NCBI GenBank assembly: GCA_039545355.1
Contig: BCJJ01000018.1
Coordinates: forward strand, 310,001 to 374,000
Reading direction: 5' to 3'
DNA length: 64,000 nt
Source: Trichosporon coremiiforme
Taxonomy: Eukaryota > Basidiomycota > Tremellomycetes > Trichosporonales > Trichosporonaceae
The position numbers were made by a program, and so were the translations under genes. A model generated the notes under the pieces. It was not told the origin of the DNA, searched no databases, and was given only the letters and a program-made list of their open reading frames with translations. This document shows, piece after piece, positions 43,591-54,693 of the stretch; position 1 is the stretch's first letter; each line of letters begins with the position of its first letter.

Positions 43591-45048
43591 GGTGCGCGGA
43601 TTAGACCTTAGATGAACAGCCGGACCGCATCCTGAGTACAGTGCAGAAGGAACAGCATAGCAGCAATACGACACGAATATACGACACGCACACACGCACT
43701 CCCGTCCCGTACCTTGTACTTGCAGTAGTAGTCACAATTAGTCTTACGCTATCACACACTGATTCCGGACCTCATTGATCGCAGATGCAGCTATCAGCGC
43801 GTTGAGTGGGGCTTGCTATGTGCCTCTCGACCTATCGTTGCCATTGTCTTGCATGAGGGCTAGCTGCTCTGGGCGTGCCAAGCTAAGCCACCGGCTGTTG
43901 TCTATGGAGGCGGGCCACGGGATTCGAGGTCCCTGCGCGGATGTTCCTTGGCAAGCAGTGTCTAGGCGGCCGCTCTTGCAAACAGGCCAGTCCGGGCGTG
44001 TGCAAGGTGATCCCTACCTCGGTATGGTTTGGTAATGGATCTCGTGGCCTTGCGATTAGATTTTTGACGAGTGGGGCAAGAGCGGGGTGGACGGTATAAC
44101 GGGCGAAAAGGGCCCGCATGGTAGAAACGTAGAAGGAGGGTAAGCGAGATAGCAGCACGTGCCCGGAGCGCTCGGCGCGGGTGACTGGGGGTGAGTGGTT
44201 GCGGTACTGGCTCTGCGCTCTGAGCCCTGCTGCACGCTGCAGGCGAGTCAGGACGGCCGTAGCCATGGCTGAGTGGTCGGGCTAGGTGTCAATTGAATTA
44301 CCAGGATCAGCCGCCGTGCCCGCCTGCTGCCATCGTCCTGCGGCTGCGTTCCTGCCTATCCTGCGTATCCTGCTTTGCGGGCGCAACTCTGCGCCTCTGC
44401 GGGTGTACGGCCCGTGACGGGCGCATGCATCTCAGATCCGACATCCCAAGCAACACATTCTACGCAACACTCTTCACCTCCTCCTCGATCTCCTCGTCCT
44501 CCACGGTGCTACGGCGGTCTCCCGGACTGCCTTGGACTGTGCTTGGATTCAGCGACCGCCTGACGACTCTATCCCCGTCTCGGACGCCCCGATTCGAGTC
44601 CGATCGCCCGATTCACCCCCTCTAACATTGCGAGATCTTCAGGCCTGAATCTTCCATAAGCTTACTCCCTGTTTATCGTGCACTTCGCGTCTGCTCAACC
44701 AGTGACTCGTGCACGCAGGCCACATATCTCGCTGTCTCTCCTCCCAGCACCCGCTCCGTCGCCTACCGCCCCTTCACCGTCGATCTATCGGGCTGAGTTG
44801 TGAGCAGCAGGGTAGCCGACTTTATTGCCTTCCTCGGTCACGACCTCCGTCGCCCTCGATATCGGTGTTCCTCGCCTTTGCGTCTCGGCATCCCTCTTAA
44901 CATTTGCATCGCGATCTCCGGCAGCGTGCTGCCATACGCGCTGGCTTCTCTGGGCTACCCGTAGCCCGTTGCTCAGCCGCCGCTAACCCCGATCACATCA
45001 TCTCTTTCACTTCTTCCCCGGCTCCCGATCTAGCAACCCTTGCCCGAT
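43591..45048. other. Spacer GH47 mannosidase / Zn2Cys6 regulator
   Basis: This is 1.46 kb without recognisable genes. From about 44300 onward the strand is strongly pyrimidine-rich, suggesting a long leader for the regulator gene. Confidence 0.5.
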
Positions 45049-47822
45049 ATGGACTCGTCCTCTGTGTATGCCCGCCATGCGGCACAGCGTAAACCCCCTA
45101 AGGAGGAAGACAACTTGAAGCGCACTGCTATCACGCGTGTGACTCGTGAGTATAATGGATGGACGGAGCTGACATCAGGTGCTTGTGTGCGTATACCTTC
45201 CCTGACCCCCTTCGGCGCGCGTGCTGCTGTCATCCCCAGCACCACGATTCTCTGCTACTTCAGAGTCCATTGTTATCGAACTACCGGCGAGACTTGTCGC
45301 TGCTACCCGCTTGCCCGGACCGTTTGGATCACTCGCGCTGCCTTCCCCGTCGTTTGACTGACCTCAGAACGCTTGCCGACGTGCCAAGATCCGCTGCATC
45401 GGCGCCGATAACCCGCCATGCGAGCGCTGCCGCTCTAGCCGCGTCGAGTGTGTCATGGAGAAGCCGAGCCGGCCCGAGGCGACTGCCGTGGAGGAGTGAG
45501 TGCTCGTCATGTCCGTCGACAGTCGCGCGTGGGCTGCGCCCGATCGATGATGTCGAGCTTCCCTTCTGGGGGTGTGTTCAAGGCATCGCAGGCTTCGCGG
45601 ACACGCCTGTCTGGGACAACTGTTTGAACGCCATTAGTAGCGCTGACCGCAGCCGCCTGCAATCACTTGAGGCACAGATGCACTCGATGCGAGCGCTGCT
45701 TCAGGACGTCGTGTCCGCCGTCTGCCCAGAGATCCGCGGGTCGCGTGAGTGAACTACAAGCCGGAACAACTGGTTGACTGACCAGCAGCAGCGCACAGTG
45801 GCACATCATCGCGTGCTCCGCGCTTCTGGCACCCGGCGCAGGAACAAGGCCATGGCCATGGGCCGCCTCCACCCGAGCGTGAGGTTCGAGAGGCGACGCC
45901 GCCGACGCGAGCTGGCTCACCTCTTGCCGGGGATATGCTGGGCATGGGGAAGATCTCGAACCCGCTTGGTCTTATGAGCGAGATGGCGTCGCGCATGGAG
46001 CGTGCGGAGCAGAAGTCGGACAAGAAGGATGGCATGGATGAGCACACCCCAGACGGACCCCGCAAACGTCGCAAGGTCGACGACGAGGATGCTGACCCTG
46101 TCACGCGCGGTCTGATCCACGCTGACGAGGCCGCGAGCCTCGTTGACATGTGAGCTAGCCAAGGTCTGAGGAAGCTGACTTCAGATTCTATTCAGGCTCG
46201 TCGGATTTCGTGTCGTGCTACATTCGCGACCGTGACGACTTCCTCGCCCTTCGCAACAAGAGTCCCTTCTCGCTGACCGCCGTGATGCTCGTCGGTGCGC
46301 GCGTGCGTGATGCAGGTCGCCTGCCGAGTTCAGCGCAAGCAACGTGCCTGGACCTTTGTCAGAAAATGGGTACGTTCCGTTACATCAGAGACACAGCTGA
46401 CTTGCTCAGCAATGAAGACCCTTATCCGTCCTGCGTCGCGTGCAGGCGTTGAGGATGTGAAAGCACTCAGTGAGTACGATGGCTGTAGCGCAGCTGACAC
46501 CTCAGTTCTTCTTGCAGCGTTCAATGACAACGGTTGGCTCATGGCCGGTCATGCGGTACGCCTCGCGATGGACCTCGGCCTGAACCGCGCGTTCAACGAA
46601 CTGCTTCAAACTGGCATGGGCACTGGCAAGAGCGGTGCTGAGCTTGAACGTGAGCGCGCGCTCGTCGAGAAGGCTCGAGTGTGGTTCTGCGTACGTTGTC
46701 TTTCTCGTCCAATTCTAACACTCTCCAGCTGTACCGCCTAGAGCATCAAATGTCCTACGGCTTAGGGCGACCAGCCATCGTCCGCGAGGATGCAACCATC
46801 CACCGTGCACGCTTACTGTTGGACCACCCTCTCGCTCTGGATTCGGACGCGCGCCTTATTTACGCTGTCGAGCTCCTGTCTATCCGAGGTACGTACCAGC
46901 AGCTAAGCCACTGATCCTTGCTGACCCCATCACAGCTCCCCTCCATGTCGAGTTGACGGCGACTCCGGATCTGCCGCTTGACACGGCGACGCTCGCACGC
47001 CTTCGCTGGGCTAATGAGCAGTTCGACGCATGGGAAGACCACTGGGATCAAGTCCTGATCTCACGCGGCGAGAACGCGAGCTTCATTCGGGAATCTCGTA
47101 AGTATCTTCAGGCTTACTCAGGCTGACAAACCAGTCACAATGCAGCGACAGCTTGCCGAGCTGCTGCTCAACTCGCAGCTGTTGCGTGGTGTGCAGAGTG
47201 CCGCCGATGTCGAGGCGATGGCGACGGAGAAGCGTGCGCTAGCGTTGCGTGCAATGCGCAATGCACTCAGCTGCGTTGACATCTGTCTGAGGGGAAGATT
47301 CGTAAGCTTACCAAGGCAAGGTTCTAAACTGACGCGCAGTACACTGCCGGTCTGGTTTACAGCCCGCACTTTACGCAGGTGTCGATTGCGTTCGCAGCGA
47401 CGTTCCTCGTCCGCATTGCGCGCTACTTCCCGGATGAGCTCGATCTGCCCCGTGTTGCTGAGGACGTCGAGGCTATTGCAGCGATTTTGGCCAGGACGCC
47501 AGCAGGCCGTTATGCCCGCTCGCTCCGCCTGATTATGCGCATGGCTCGCCGGGAGAACATCCTTCCGCCGAAACCGGATCCATCGCCTGGTGGCTCCGAG
47601 CCCATCCCGCCTGCTTGGATCGACGCGTTCGACCACATAAACCCGGCCGTACTCGACGGGCACGGGCGCATCGGCATCAACAAAGACGCTCCGCTCCCGC
47701 TGTTCCTGAATGGTGACCTCGGCACTGCAATGGGGCCATCGGACAGCCAGCCGTTCGTCGGTCTCGAGGACTTCTTCGTCCCCGCCGAGCTCGACGAGTT
47801 GCTCGCGCACATGAATAACTGA
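45049..47822 (+). CDS. Zn2Cys6 fungal transcription factor
   Basis: Sequence-specific regulator; target genes unknown. Twelve exons: 45049-45145, 45179-45186, 45368-45495, 45653-45744, 45786-46149, 46185-46369, 46410-46469, 46506-46690, 46729-46888, 46936-47097, 47135-47301 and 47340-47822, giving 696 aa. The binuclear cluster has Cys35-x2-Cys38-x6-Cys45-x7-Cys53-x2-Cys56-x6-Cys63, an exact family match. It is followed by a short coiled coil (LQSLEAQMHSMRALLQDVV) for dimerisation and a basic RKRRKV near 210. The middle homology region runs from about 230: IFYSGSSDFVSCYI, SPFSLTAVMLVGARV, GVEDVKALSILLAAFNDNGW and GHAVRLAMDLGL. Exon 2 is an 8-nt microexon carrying Cys35. Exon 5 has a tandem CAGCAG acceptor that changes one residue. 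Confidence 0.9.
45179..45186 (+). other. 8-nt microexon encoding Cys 1 of the Zn2Cys6 cluster
   Basis: The bases GTGCTTGT are flanked by a 33-nt intron ending CTGACATCAG and a 181-nt intron starting GTGCGT. Exon 1 ends ACT-C and exon 3 starts AAC-GCT-TGC. Inclusion gives Arg-Ala-Cys-Asn-Ala-Cys; without it the cluster lacks its first cysteine and the frame is lost. Confidence 0.85.
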
Positions 47823-50656
47823 GCATCTCGGTGCCTACCCGGCCGACCTCAGCCGCAAGGTAAAATATGCCTCTGGAGCGAGGCTGCCCCTCGAGGCTGT
47901 GAAGAGAAAAGTTACGTTTTGGTTCGTCGGGAAAGGGTTTTGGCATCACGACGAAGTCGGCATCTGTGGCGTCAGAGCGAAGTCTCGTTGTGATCTGTAA
48001 AAGTATGCATTCAGCAACGTCTTAGTTTCCGTCTCCCTATCCCGTTCGCATCTTAAACGTCCTGCGCCCGAGCGCGGTTCAGACAAGGTGCATCGGCGGT
48101 TTGTGCCCGCTTGACTTCTCACGATATCGCTATCTGCTATGAAGGTTGCTCTGCTATTTTGAGAGTGAAGTTCACGACGAGGGAAGGCGCGAAGGCGCAT
48201 TGACGGACATTCCAGACCTGGAAGCTGCCGCGGCATGGATCTCCGCAACGGACCACTGCACAGCTAGCGACGAGGCCGGTTTTTGCTATTTATGATCAGA
48301 GGGGGCGCAGGGCCGCGGCTTCCTTTCTGTTCACACGCATCGCCCTAGGCGTTCTGGAACAGATGTGTGGCAGCTCATCTTCCTAGCTTCCTCCGGCGGC
48401 GATGGAGGGCCCAGATGCCTAGCCAGCCTCGCATGCCTAGGTAGATCTCTCTGCCGATTGCGGTGGTCTCCGTTGAAAAGAAGCGGAGACTTACCAGAAG
48501 AAGCAACCTTGCAACCGGCTTGTATCTTATCAGCCATCGAGCGCGCCTGTCTTCCACCCTTCTTCCCCTTTCTCCGCCTGATTCACGAATTACTTGGTTT
48601 TCCCCGTCCCCCGCAGGAGTAGAGTGGTCGGCTGTGCGCCGTGCCATACACCCGCCCACATGATAGAAGGCAAGAATTCCATGCAGTGGACCATTTCCGG
48701 CCCCAAGACATTGCACTGTATCCGACGTCATCTCAAGTGCGAACGTCCGTTTCCATTTCTCCCCGGCTCCGGATTGCGAAAGCGACTGCGACCTCCTACG
48801 TCTTGACCTTCATGACTCCTGAGCGGAGGCTGAGGACGGATGAGTCTGTCATCAAGGTGGGACTGGTCATGCGACCTCAGCCGCGGCGATCGTGAGCGAC
48901 TTCGCGAGCAGGGACAGCACCAGGGTGCGTGCAGGTCATGACGCTCGTGCGCACCCCCGGGTGTCACCTGACATCACCATAAGGACAGGCAACACCATTG
49001 CACCGTCCTCGGCGTCCGACTATCCCTGCACAAAGGGATACGCACGTGAGGTGCCCCACAGCGCACCTTGCTTCGTGGACGGGCATACGGACGAACGCAA
49101 GGAGCGCAGGAGATGTGCGAGTGCTCAAGAGCTCATCTGTTCTGGTCTCCCTTGAACCTAACTTGCGCGACCCTACATTCTCGCTTGGAAGCGATGAAGT
49201 CATCCTGCTATTCTCCACTTCAGACGCCGCTGACACACACAGTCGGTGTAGCTTTTGGCTCAGAGATACCGTCTACGCCAAGACCTGGCGTCTGCATAGG
49301 CATTGAAAGGCGGGTGTAAAGGTCCAGCATAGGTCCAATAGGTCCAATTCACGGACACCTGTGCCAGAATCCCAGTAAACGTGGTCGTTTACGCATGTGC
49401 TTTGCTTAGAAAGTCACTCGCGATGAATGTCAGGTGCTAGGTGTCAGGTGGGAGAGTGGGCGTGGGATGGCATGCGGCTGTGAGAAAGCTGTCTTGAGAA
49501 GTCGGCATTTCACGAGCCGCGGCTTGACGGCAAAACCGCCTCGACTGCGTGCACGCCATGCTACAAGTCAAGATGGAATCCCGAGGACAATTGCGGCATG
49601 GCGGGCCATCGCATGGATGCGAGCCATCGAGCAGTACCCTTCCTTGGGACTTACTGAGCATGCTGAGAGCCGACCCTGCAAAGCCCACTTGTGTCTCGCA
49701 ATATCTTGTCAGAGATCAGATTCAGCGACCCTGCCGCGTCCAAGACCACGACAACCGGGCAAACTTTATCTCTCCCTTGCTCGCCATTGATGTGCACATC
49801 TGCATGGCCGATTACGCTGGCGAGCACGCATTCCTCAGCGAAAAGGAGTGCTCTTATGCATCGTTGTGCATGCAAACAACTCACGGATATCGCTCAGCAA
49901 CGATGCAAGCAGAGTTAGTGATCATGGCATCTCCGCCGCTGAGGCACATGGACCTGACGGACCTGGCTGACTTGATTCTGATTTTTATGCTGAATGTTGG
50001 GATTCTGGGCACGTTGTCCTGAACCGAAACGTCCTCCCTGTAGCGGAGGCGCTCTCAGGACCCACTGCTGATTGCAACTCTAGCGACAGGAGGCGACATG
50101 TTCCTCCGCTTGGCGACAGTTCTCACAGCTCATGCAGCTCACGTATCGTGCCTCACATCAGCACGTCTCAGTGCCTCACGGGTGCCGCAGACGTACGTGT
50201 GCACCCACTGCTCCCAGTTCCCTGGGCCCTCTGGCCCCTCCATCTACACCCACCGCGCCGCCCTAGACACGAGCTATACCTGGCCCCCCTGGTCCCCGAG
50301 GACCAAGACTGTGATCGCGCAGAGCCGAGCGAGAGGGAGAGGTTCGACAGTGGGCTTTGGTATGACGACGAGAGTGCCCGAGGAGTGTACTGCCTCGATA
50401 CAGCTTCGAGATGTCTTTACCATGTCCATATCTCGGGCTCGTTCGTCTTCTCTTTCCCATCTCTCGATTTGTTCTCAGCCCATACGTACTTGTACATCGA
50501 TCTGTGTTCCACTTACGCTCTTGTTATCAACCGGGACTTGAGAACACGCCTCTGAAACGATACAATCACAGCCGCCGGCAAGCTTCACACCGCCCCTGGT
50601 ACCGGAACCCTTCCCACCTTACCAACTAGGGCCTGACTCCCAGCGGTCCAGCAACA
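47823..50656. other. 2.8 kb spacer upstream of the GPI mucin gene
   Basis: This is the longest fully sequenced gene-free stretch between genes in the window. I see no exon with domain content or the usual splice pattern. A short threefold AGGTCCA repeat occurs near 49319-49349. It may be an extended promoter of the wall-protein gene or hold a non-coding transcript. Confidence 0.5.
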
Positions 50657-53425
50657 ATGCGCCTCTCCGGTCTTACGGCGCTAACCGTTCTGAGCATCTT
50701 GGCTGCTCCAGCTGTGGCACAGCCTGCTAACGCTGCGGGCTTGGCAGTGCGGCAAGAAGCCAGCAGTAGTGATGGTGAGTACGTTGTAGTGGCACTGGCT
50801 GACGTTACAGGCAACGATACGTGAGTGTGAACTTCCTATGCCGAGGTCGTGGTGTTGACGCTGTGCTCCCCTCCTTGTACATCCCTGTCCCTTCACATGT
50901 GCGCTTGACCCGTACGTGGCGAGAGAGACTTCGCTAACAAGTAGCCCGACTTCTGCCGACGAATCGTCTTCGGCCTCACTGATCACGGCTGATCCTTCAC
51001 CCTCCGTGGAACCGACCACCGAACCATCGACGGGTGTCGATGCAACGTCTTCCAACTCTGAAACGCCTTCGGCGAGCCCATCGCCATCGCCTACATCCTC
51101 GGTCGCGCCTTCCCCGGTACCATCCGACACCGCGGAATCCTCCGACACATCGGCGGCGCCGTCTCCCTCCATGACCAACGATCGCTCCCCATCTCCGTCG
51201 GGCACCTCGGAGCTGCCTTCGCCATCGACTTCGGACTCTTCTCCATCAAACCCGCTGCCGACGACCTCGAACTCACCGACTACTGATGCCCGGCCCTCCG
51301 CAACTGATAGCCCCAGTGCGTCTCCCTCCCCAACCCCGGCAAACCCAGAGCCCAGCTCTGCCGGCTCTGCCATGCCGAGTCCTGAACCGAGCGATCCCAG
51401 CCCAGCTGAGCCTGAGCCGAGCACGAGCGCGCAGCCGACTACCCAGTCGGACTCACAGTCGCAAGGTCCGTCCCCTTCCCCAAGCGCGGCGCCGTCGACC
51501 ACCGCGGCTCCTGAGCCATCCTCCGAGCCGTCTCCGTCCGAGACTTCGGAGGAGCCGAGCACGGCGCCAACGTCCAACACCGCCCCCGAACCCCCCAGTG
51601 AGGCTGCCAGTTGGCACATACTGACACTACAGCGAGCACCCCGGCAGACGACACGACCACGTTTGACTCCCCCACGCCCTCCGATACGAACACGGGCAAT
51701 CCCACGACGCCGCCGACCCCGTTCCCCGGACCTTCTACACCCGCAACCCCGATGCCGGGTACGAGCACGCCGAACAACAGCTCCGACGATGGCGATAACG
51801 TGACGCGCACCACCGTCCCCGGACCGATCACGACGAGCGTCCCCCAGGCGGCGACAACAACTACGCCGTCTCCGTTCGACACGACCGGCACGTCCCAGAA
51901 CCAGGACACCGACACCGGCACTGACACGGGCACCGGCACGAACACTGTTATACCTTCCCAGAATCCGAACACCAACACTGGAACGCCGCTGACGCCCAAT
52001 CCGAACACAACCCCTCAGTCGCCTAACCCGAACACGACGCCGCAGACACCTATCCCGAACACTACGCCGCAAACGCCGATCCCGAATACGACGCCGCAGA
52101 CCCCTGGTCCCGGCACGAGCAACCCACAGACCCCCGGGCCCGGTACCACCAGCGGTTGGGGGGACACAAACACACGGACAACCATTCCTGGTCCCGGAAC
52201 CATCGGCGGAGGCGGTGGGACCACTCCCGCGACTCCGATTCCTGGCGGGAGCACGCCGAACACCCCTCAGCCTGGAACCTCGCAGGATGGCGGCGGTACG
52301 CGCACTACGATCCCGGGACCGATCGCCACCAACGGGCCGCCGGGCCAGACCACTGGCGGAGGCGGGCAGAACACGAGTGGTGGAGGTGGGACCGGACAGA
52401 CGACTAGCGGCGGCGGCGGCGGCGGTGGTGGTGTAATCATCGGTGGGGGAGGCGGCGACTCAGGTGGCCAGCAGACACAGGGAGGAGGAGGCGGAGGAGG
52501 CGCAAACCCCACCCCCGGCCAGACACAAGGCGGCGGGGGCGGTGGGCCTCAGCAGACGCAGGGCGGTGGTGGTGCCAGCAACCCTACCCCGGGCGGCGGA
52601 CAGGCTCAAGGAGGTACCGGCGGGCAGTCCCAAGGTGGGGGCGGTCAGGTGCAGGGCAGTACGGGCGAGACCCAAGGCGGCGGGCAGGCGCAGGGTGGTA
52701 CTGGTCAGACGCAAGGTGGGACTGGTGGCCAGGCGCAGGGTAGTACTGGCGGCCAGCAGCAGGGCGGTGGTGGTGGAGTCATTGTTGGCGGCGCAGGCGA
52801 CAACACCGGTAACACGGGAAACACTGGCAATGCAGGGAACGCAGGCGCCAACCAGGGCGCCAACCCCGGCAACGGCGCTCAGCAAGGTCAGCAAGGTCAG
52901 CAAGGCCAGCAAGGTCAGCAAGGCGGCCAGCAGCAGGCCGGAGGTGGTGGTAAAGTGGATCCCAACTTGCCCACAGCGACGGCTCCTGCTGTTGCGACTG
53001 GCACGCTGCCCGCCATCACGATCACGAAGGTCGTCGACGCCCCCAGCCTTATCACCCAAGGCGGCTCGGTCGTCACCACTCGCGTCCCGCGGACTGTTGT
53101 CGTCGTCGTACCGGCACCCGACCAAACCGCGGTGCAGAGAGTGGGCAACATTGTCACGATTACCATCACTGCTACTGGTCCTGGCGCAACCGATGCGGAC
53201 CTCGGCACCGTCCCGCTCACGATGGTGGCGACGCAGACCGCACAGGGCGGAAACCTCGTGGTCAAGACGTACACTAGCTCGGTTCGCATGACCCAAGAGG
53301 CGACTGAGACTGCCCAGGACCCGGGAGGTAAGCTCCAGCCTGCTTCTGCGCCGAGGAGGGCACACATGCCCGCTGCACTTGCTGTCTTTGGCGGCATGCT
53401 CGGCGCCGCAGCAGTCTTCCTGTAA
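50657..53425 (+). CDS. GPI-anchored mucin-like cell-surface protein
   Basis: No enzyme domain recognised. Exons are 50657-50774, 50811-50820, 50945-51597 and 51633-53425, giving 857 aa. Residues 1-22 are a signal peptide (LTALTVLSILAAPAVA). Residues 42-260 are Ser/Pro/Thr-rich, ideal for O-mannosylation. A Thr/Pro/Asn region follows with four 9-residue NPNTTPQTP-like units (51998-52105). Next is a Gly/Gln-rich region with GGGGQTQGG-type runs and five QQG units (52880-52924). A beta-rich, Val-rich segment lies near 710-800 (ITITKVVDAPSLITQGG, VVVVVPAPDQ). The C-terminus is hydrophobic (AALAVFGGMLGAAAVFL), the hallmark of a GPI signal. The frame shifts between exons 3 and 4 across a 35-nt intron with GTGAGG, CTGAC and CTACAG. 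Exon 2 is only 10 nt. Likely a wall or capsule-associated structural protein. Confidence 0.82.
50811..50820 (+). other. 10-nt microexon of the GPI mucin gene
   Basis: The bases GCAACGATAC lie between introns of 36 nt (ending GACGTTACAG) and 124 nt (starting GTGAGT). They join the signal-peptide exon to the Ser/Thr-rich exon in frame as Gly-Asn-Asp-Thr. Direct joining of the flanking exons would shift the frame. Confidence 0.75.
51998..52105 (+). repeat. Four 27-bp coding repeats (NPNTTPQTP type)
   Basis: Four head-to-tail 27-bp units encode NPNTTPQSP, NPNTTPQTP, IPNTTPQTP and IPNTTPQTP. Third positions differ between units, so the array has been kept at protein level rather than freshly duplicated. 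Confidence 0.85.
52880..52924 (+). repeat. Five 9-bp coding repeats (Gln-Gln-Gly)
   Basis: Five near-identical CAGCAAGG[T/C] units encode a Gln-Gln-Gly tract in the GPI protein. It is a likely length-polymorphic minisatellite. Confidence 0.85.
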
Positions 53426-54693
53426 ACGGGGAAACGCCTGGGTCGACATACCCCCATTCGTCACTCATACATAATCATATACGCATAGATACAAGGTTGC
53501 AGAACATGCAGGACCCGTCGCCTCGTGCTCACGTAACTCTCAGCCGTGTGTCACAGTCTTTGAGGCGCACAGATAGCGGTTCAAGCAGACCTGCCATATG
53601 ACTGATCTCGTCCCACTTCCCACTGACATACCGACATGAGTCAGACTAGCTCACTTCCAGTCCAGGTGACTGTTGAGCAGACGATCACGGTGTCTCAGTG
53701 GCTTGTAGCGTACTTCTCGTCTACCATACTATTGTCACGCTCAGCACTCGTGAACACATGAGTCATCGCAAGTCTCCTCTCCTGCCATGAGAGCAGGTAC
53801 AACGTGAGGTGACCAAATGGAATTCGCCGACGTGACCGAGCTGCGTCGAAAAGATGCCGAGCGGCGTTCTTGGTAAGCCATCTCCGGCTTCTTGCAGTGG
53901 GTGGAGATCGGGGAGATTGGCCGCAACGCGCGGAAAACAGGGCGCCGCCGCAGCGCGCAGCGCGGCTTTGTGTTGCTCCCGACTCGACCAAGATCTCCCT
54001 CAGCTGTCAGGCAGGTCTGTAAGGTTCTATGCGTGCCGCTCAGTTATGCACCAGTGCGTCGGCCCATGCGGATTCGGCGTAGGCGGGGCGGCATCGACGT
54101 AATGCTGGGACTCATTAAGGATGGATCTTAACCAATGGGAATCGTGGTATTGACCCGCTTGCATTGCCTGGCGCCGTGACGTCACATGGACTCCTTGGTT
54201 CTGTTTTGAACATGGCATGGCGCATGGCCTCTCGCTCGTCGGTGGGTCTCTGCTCTTTCCGCATGCCCCGGCTGACCCAGCCTCTCTCACATACCTGGGC
54301 GCTCTCAGGCCCGCAGCTCTCACGCGCTCTGATGTTCGCGTTCGACCGTCGTCACTGTTCAGGTAACCGGGTTGGAGGGGCAAATGAAGGCACGCCCTGG
54401 ACACCTCGACAGCCGCAGGCCGTCGGTCCTGCGGGACATGTCCGGCTCTGACGAAATGCAGTAGTGTGAATGGCCCACGCCCCAGCTCTCCCCAGAAGCA
54501 GGTCAGGCTCAGCCTACCCCGATCCAGAACTTCTTCGTCATTGCCCGGTCGTCGCACCGCGCCCCATCATCTCCCACATCCTAGGCCAGCGCATCGTCAT
54601 GCCAGCTACAGCGAGCTCCGACTGCAAACGCATAAATACCAGGCCCCGATATCCGGTTCCCACCATCCTCCTTCTCGTCTTCACTCATTCATA
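53426..54693. other. Catalase promoter region
   Basis: This 1.27 kb spacer holds a perfect TGACGTCA palindrome (54177-54184) and an AGGGG stress-element-like core (54376-54380). I see no coding exon. Confidence 0.5.
54177..54184. promoter_or_regulatory. CRE-like palindrome TGACGTCA upstream of catalase
   Basis: This perfect ATF/CREB-type site is about 510 bp upstream of the catalase ATG. Stress-activated Atf1-type bZIP factors are known to control catalase in other fungi, so this placement is suggestive. Confidence 0.45.

Noticed and set aside
43905..43950. tRNA-like T-arm (GATTCGAGG) and another at 44588-44605
   Set aside because: The stems around the TTCGA loops do not pair properly and no A box or acceptor stem fits upstream.
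50681..52072. 463-codon antisense frame over the GPI mucin gene
   Set aside because: It is the complement of the Ser/Pro repeats and consists of Arg/Gly/Ser repeats; the sense strand has signal peptide, in-frame exons and a GPI tail.
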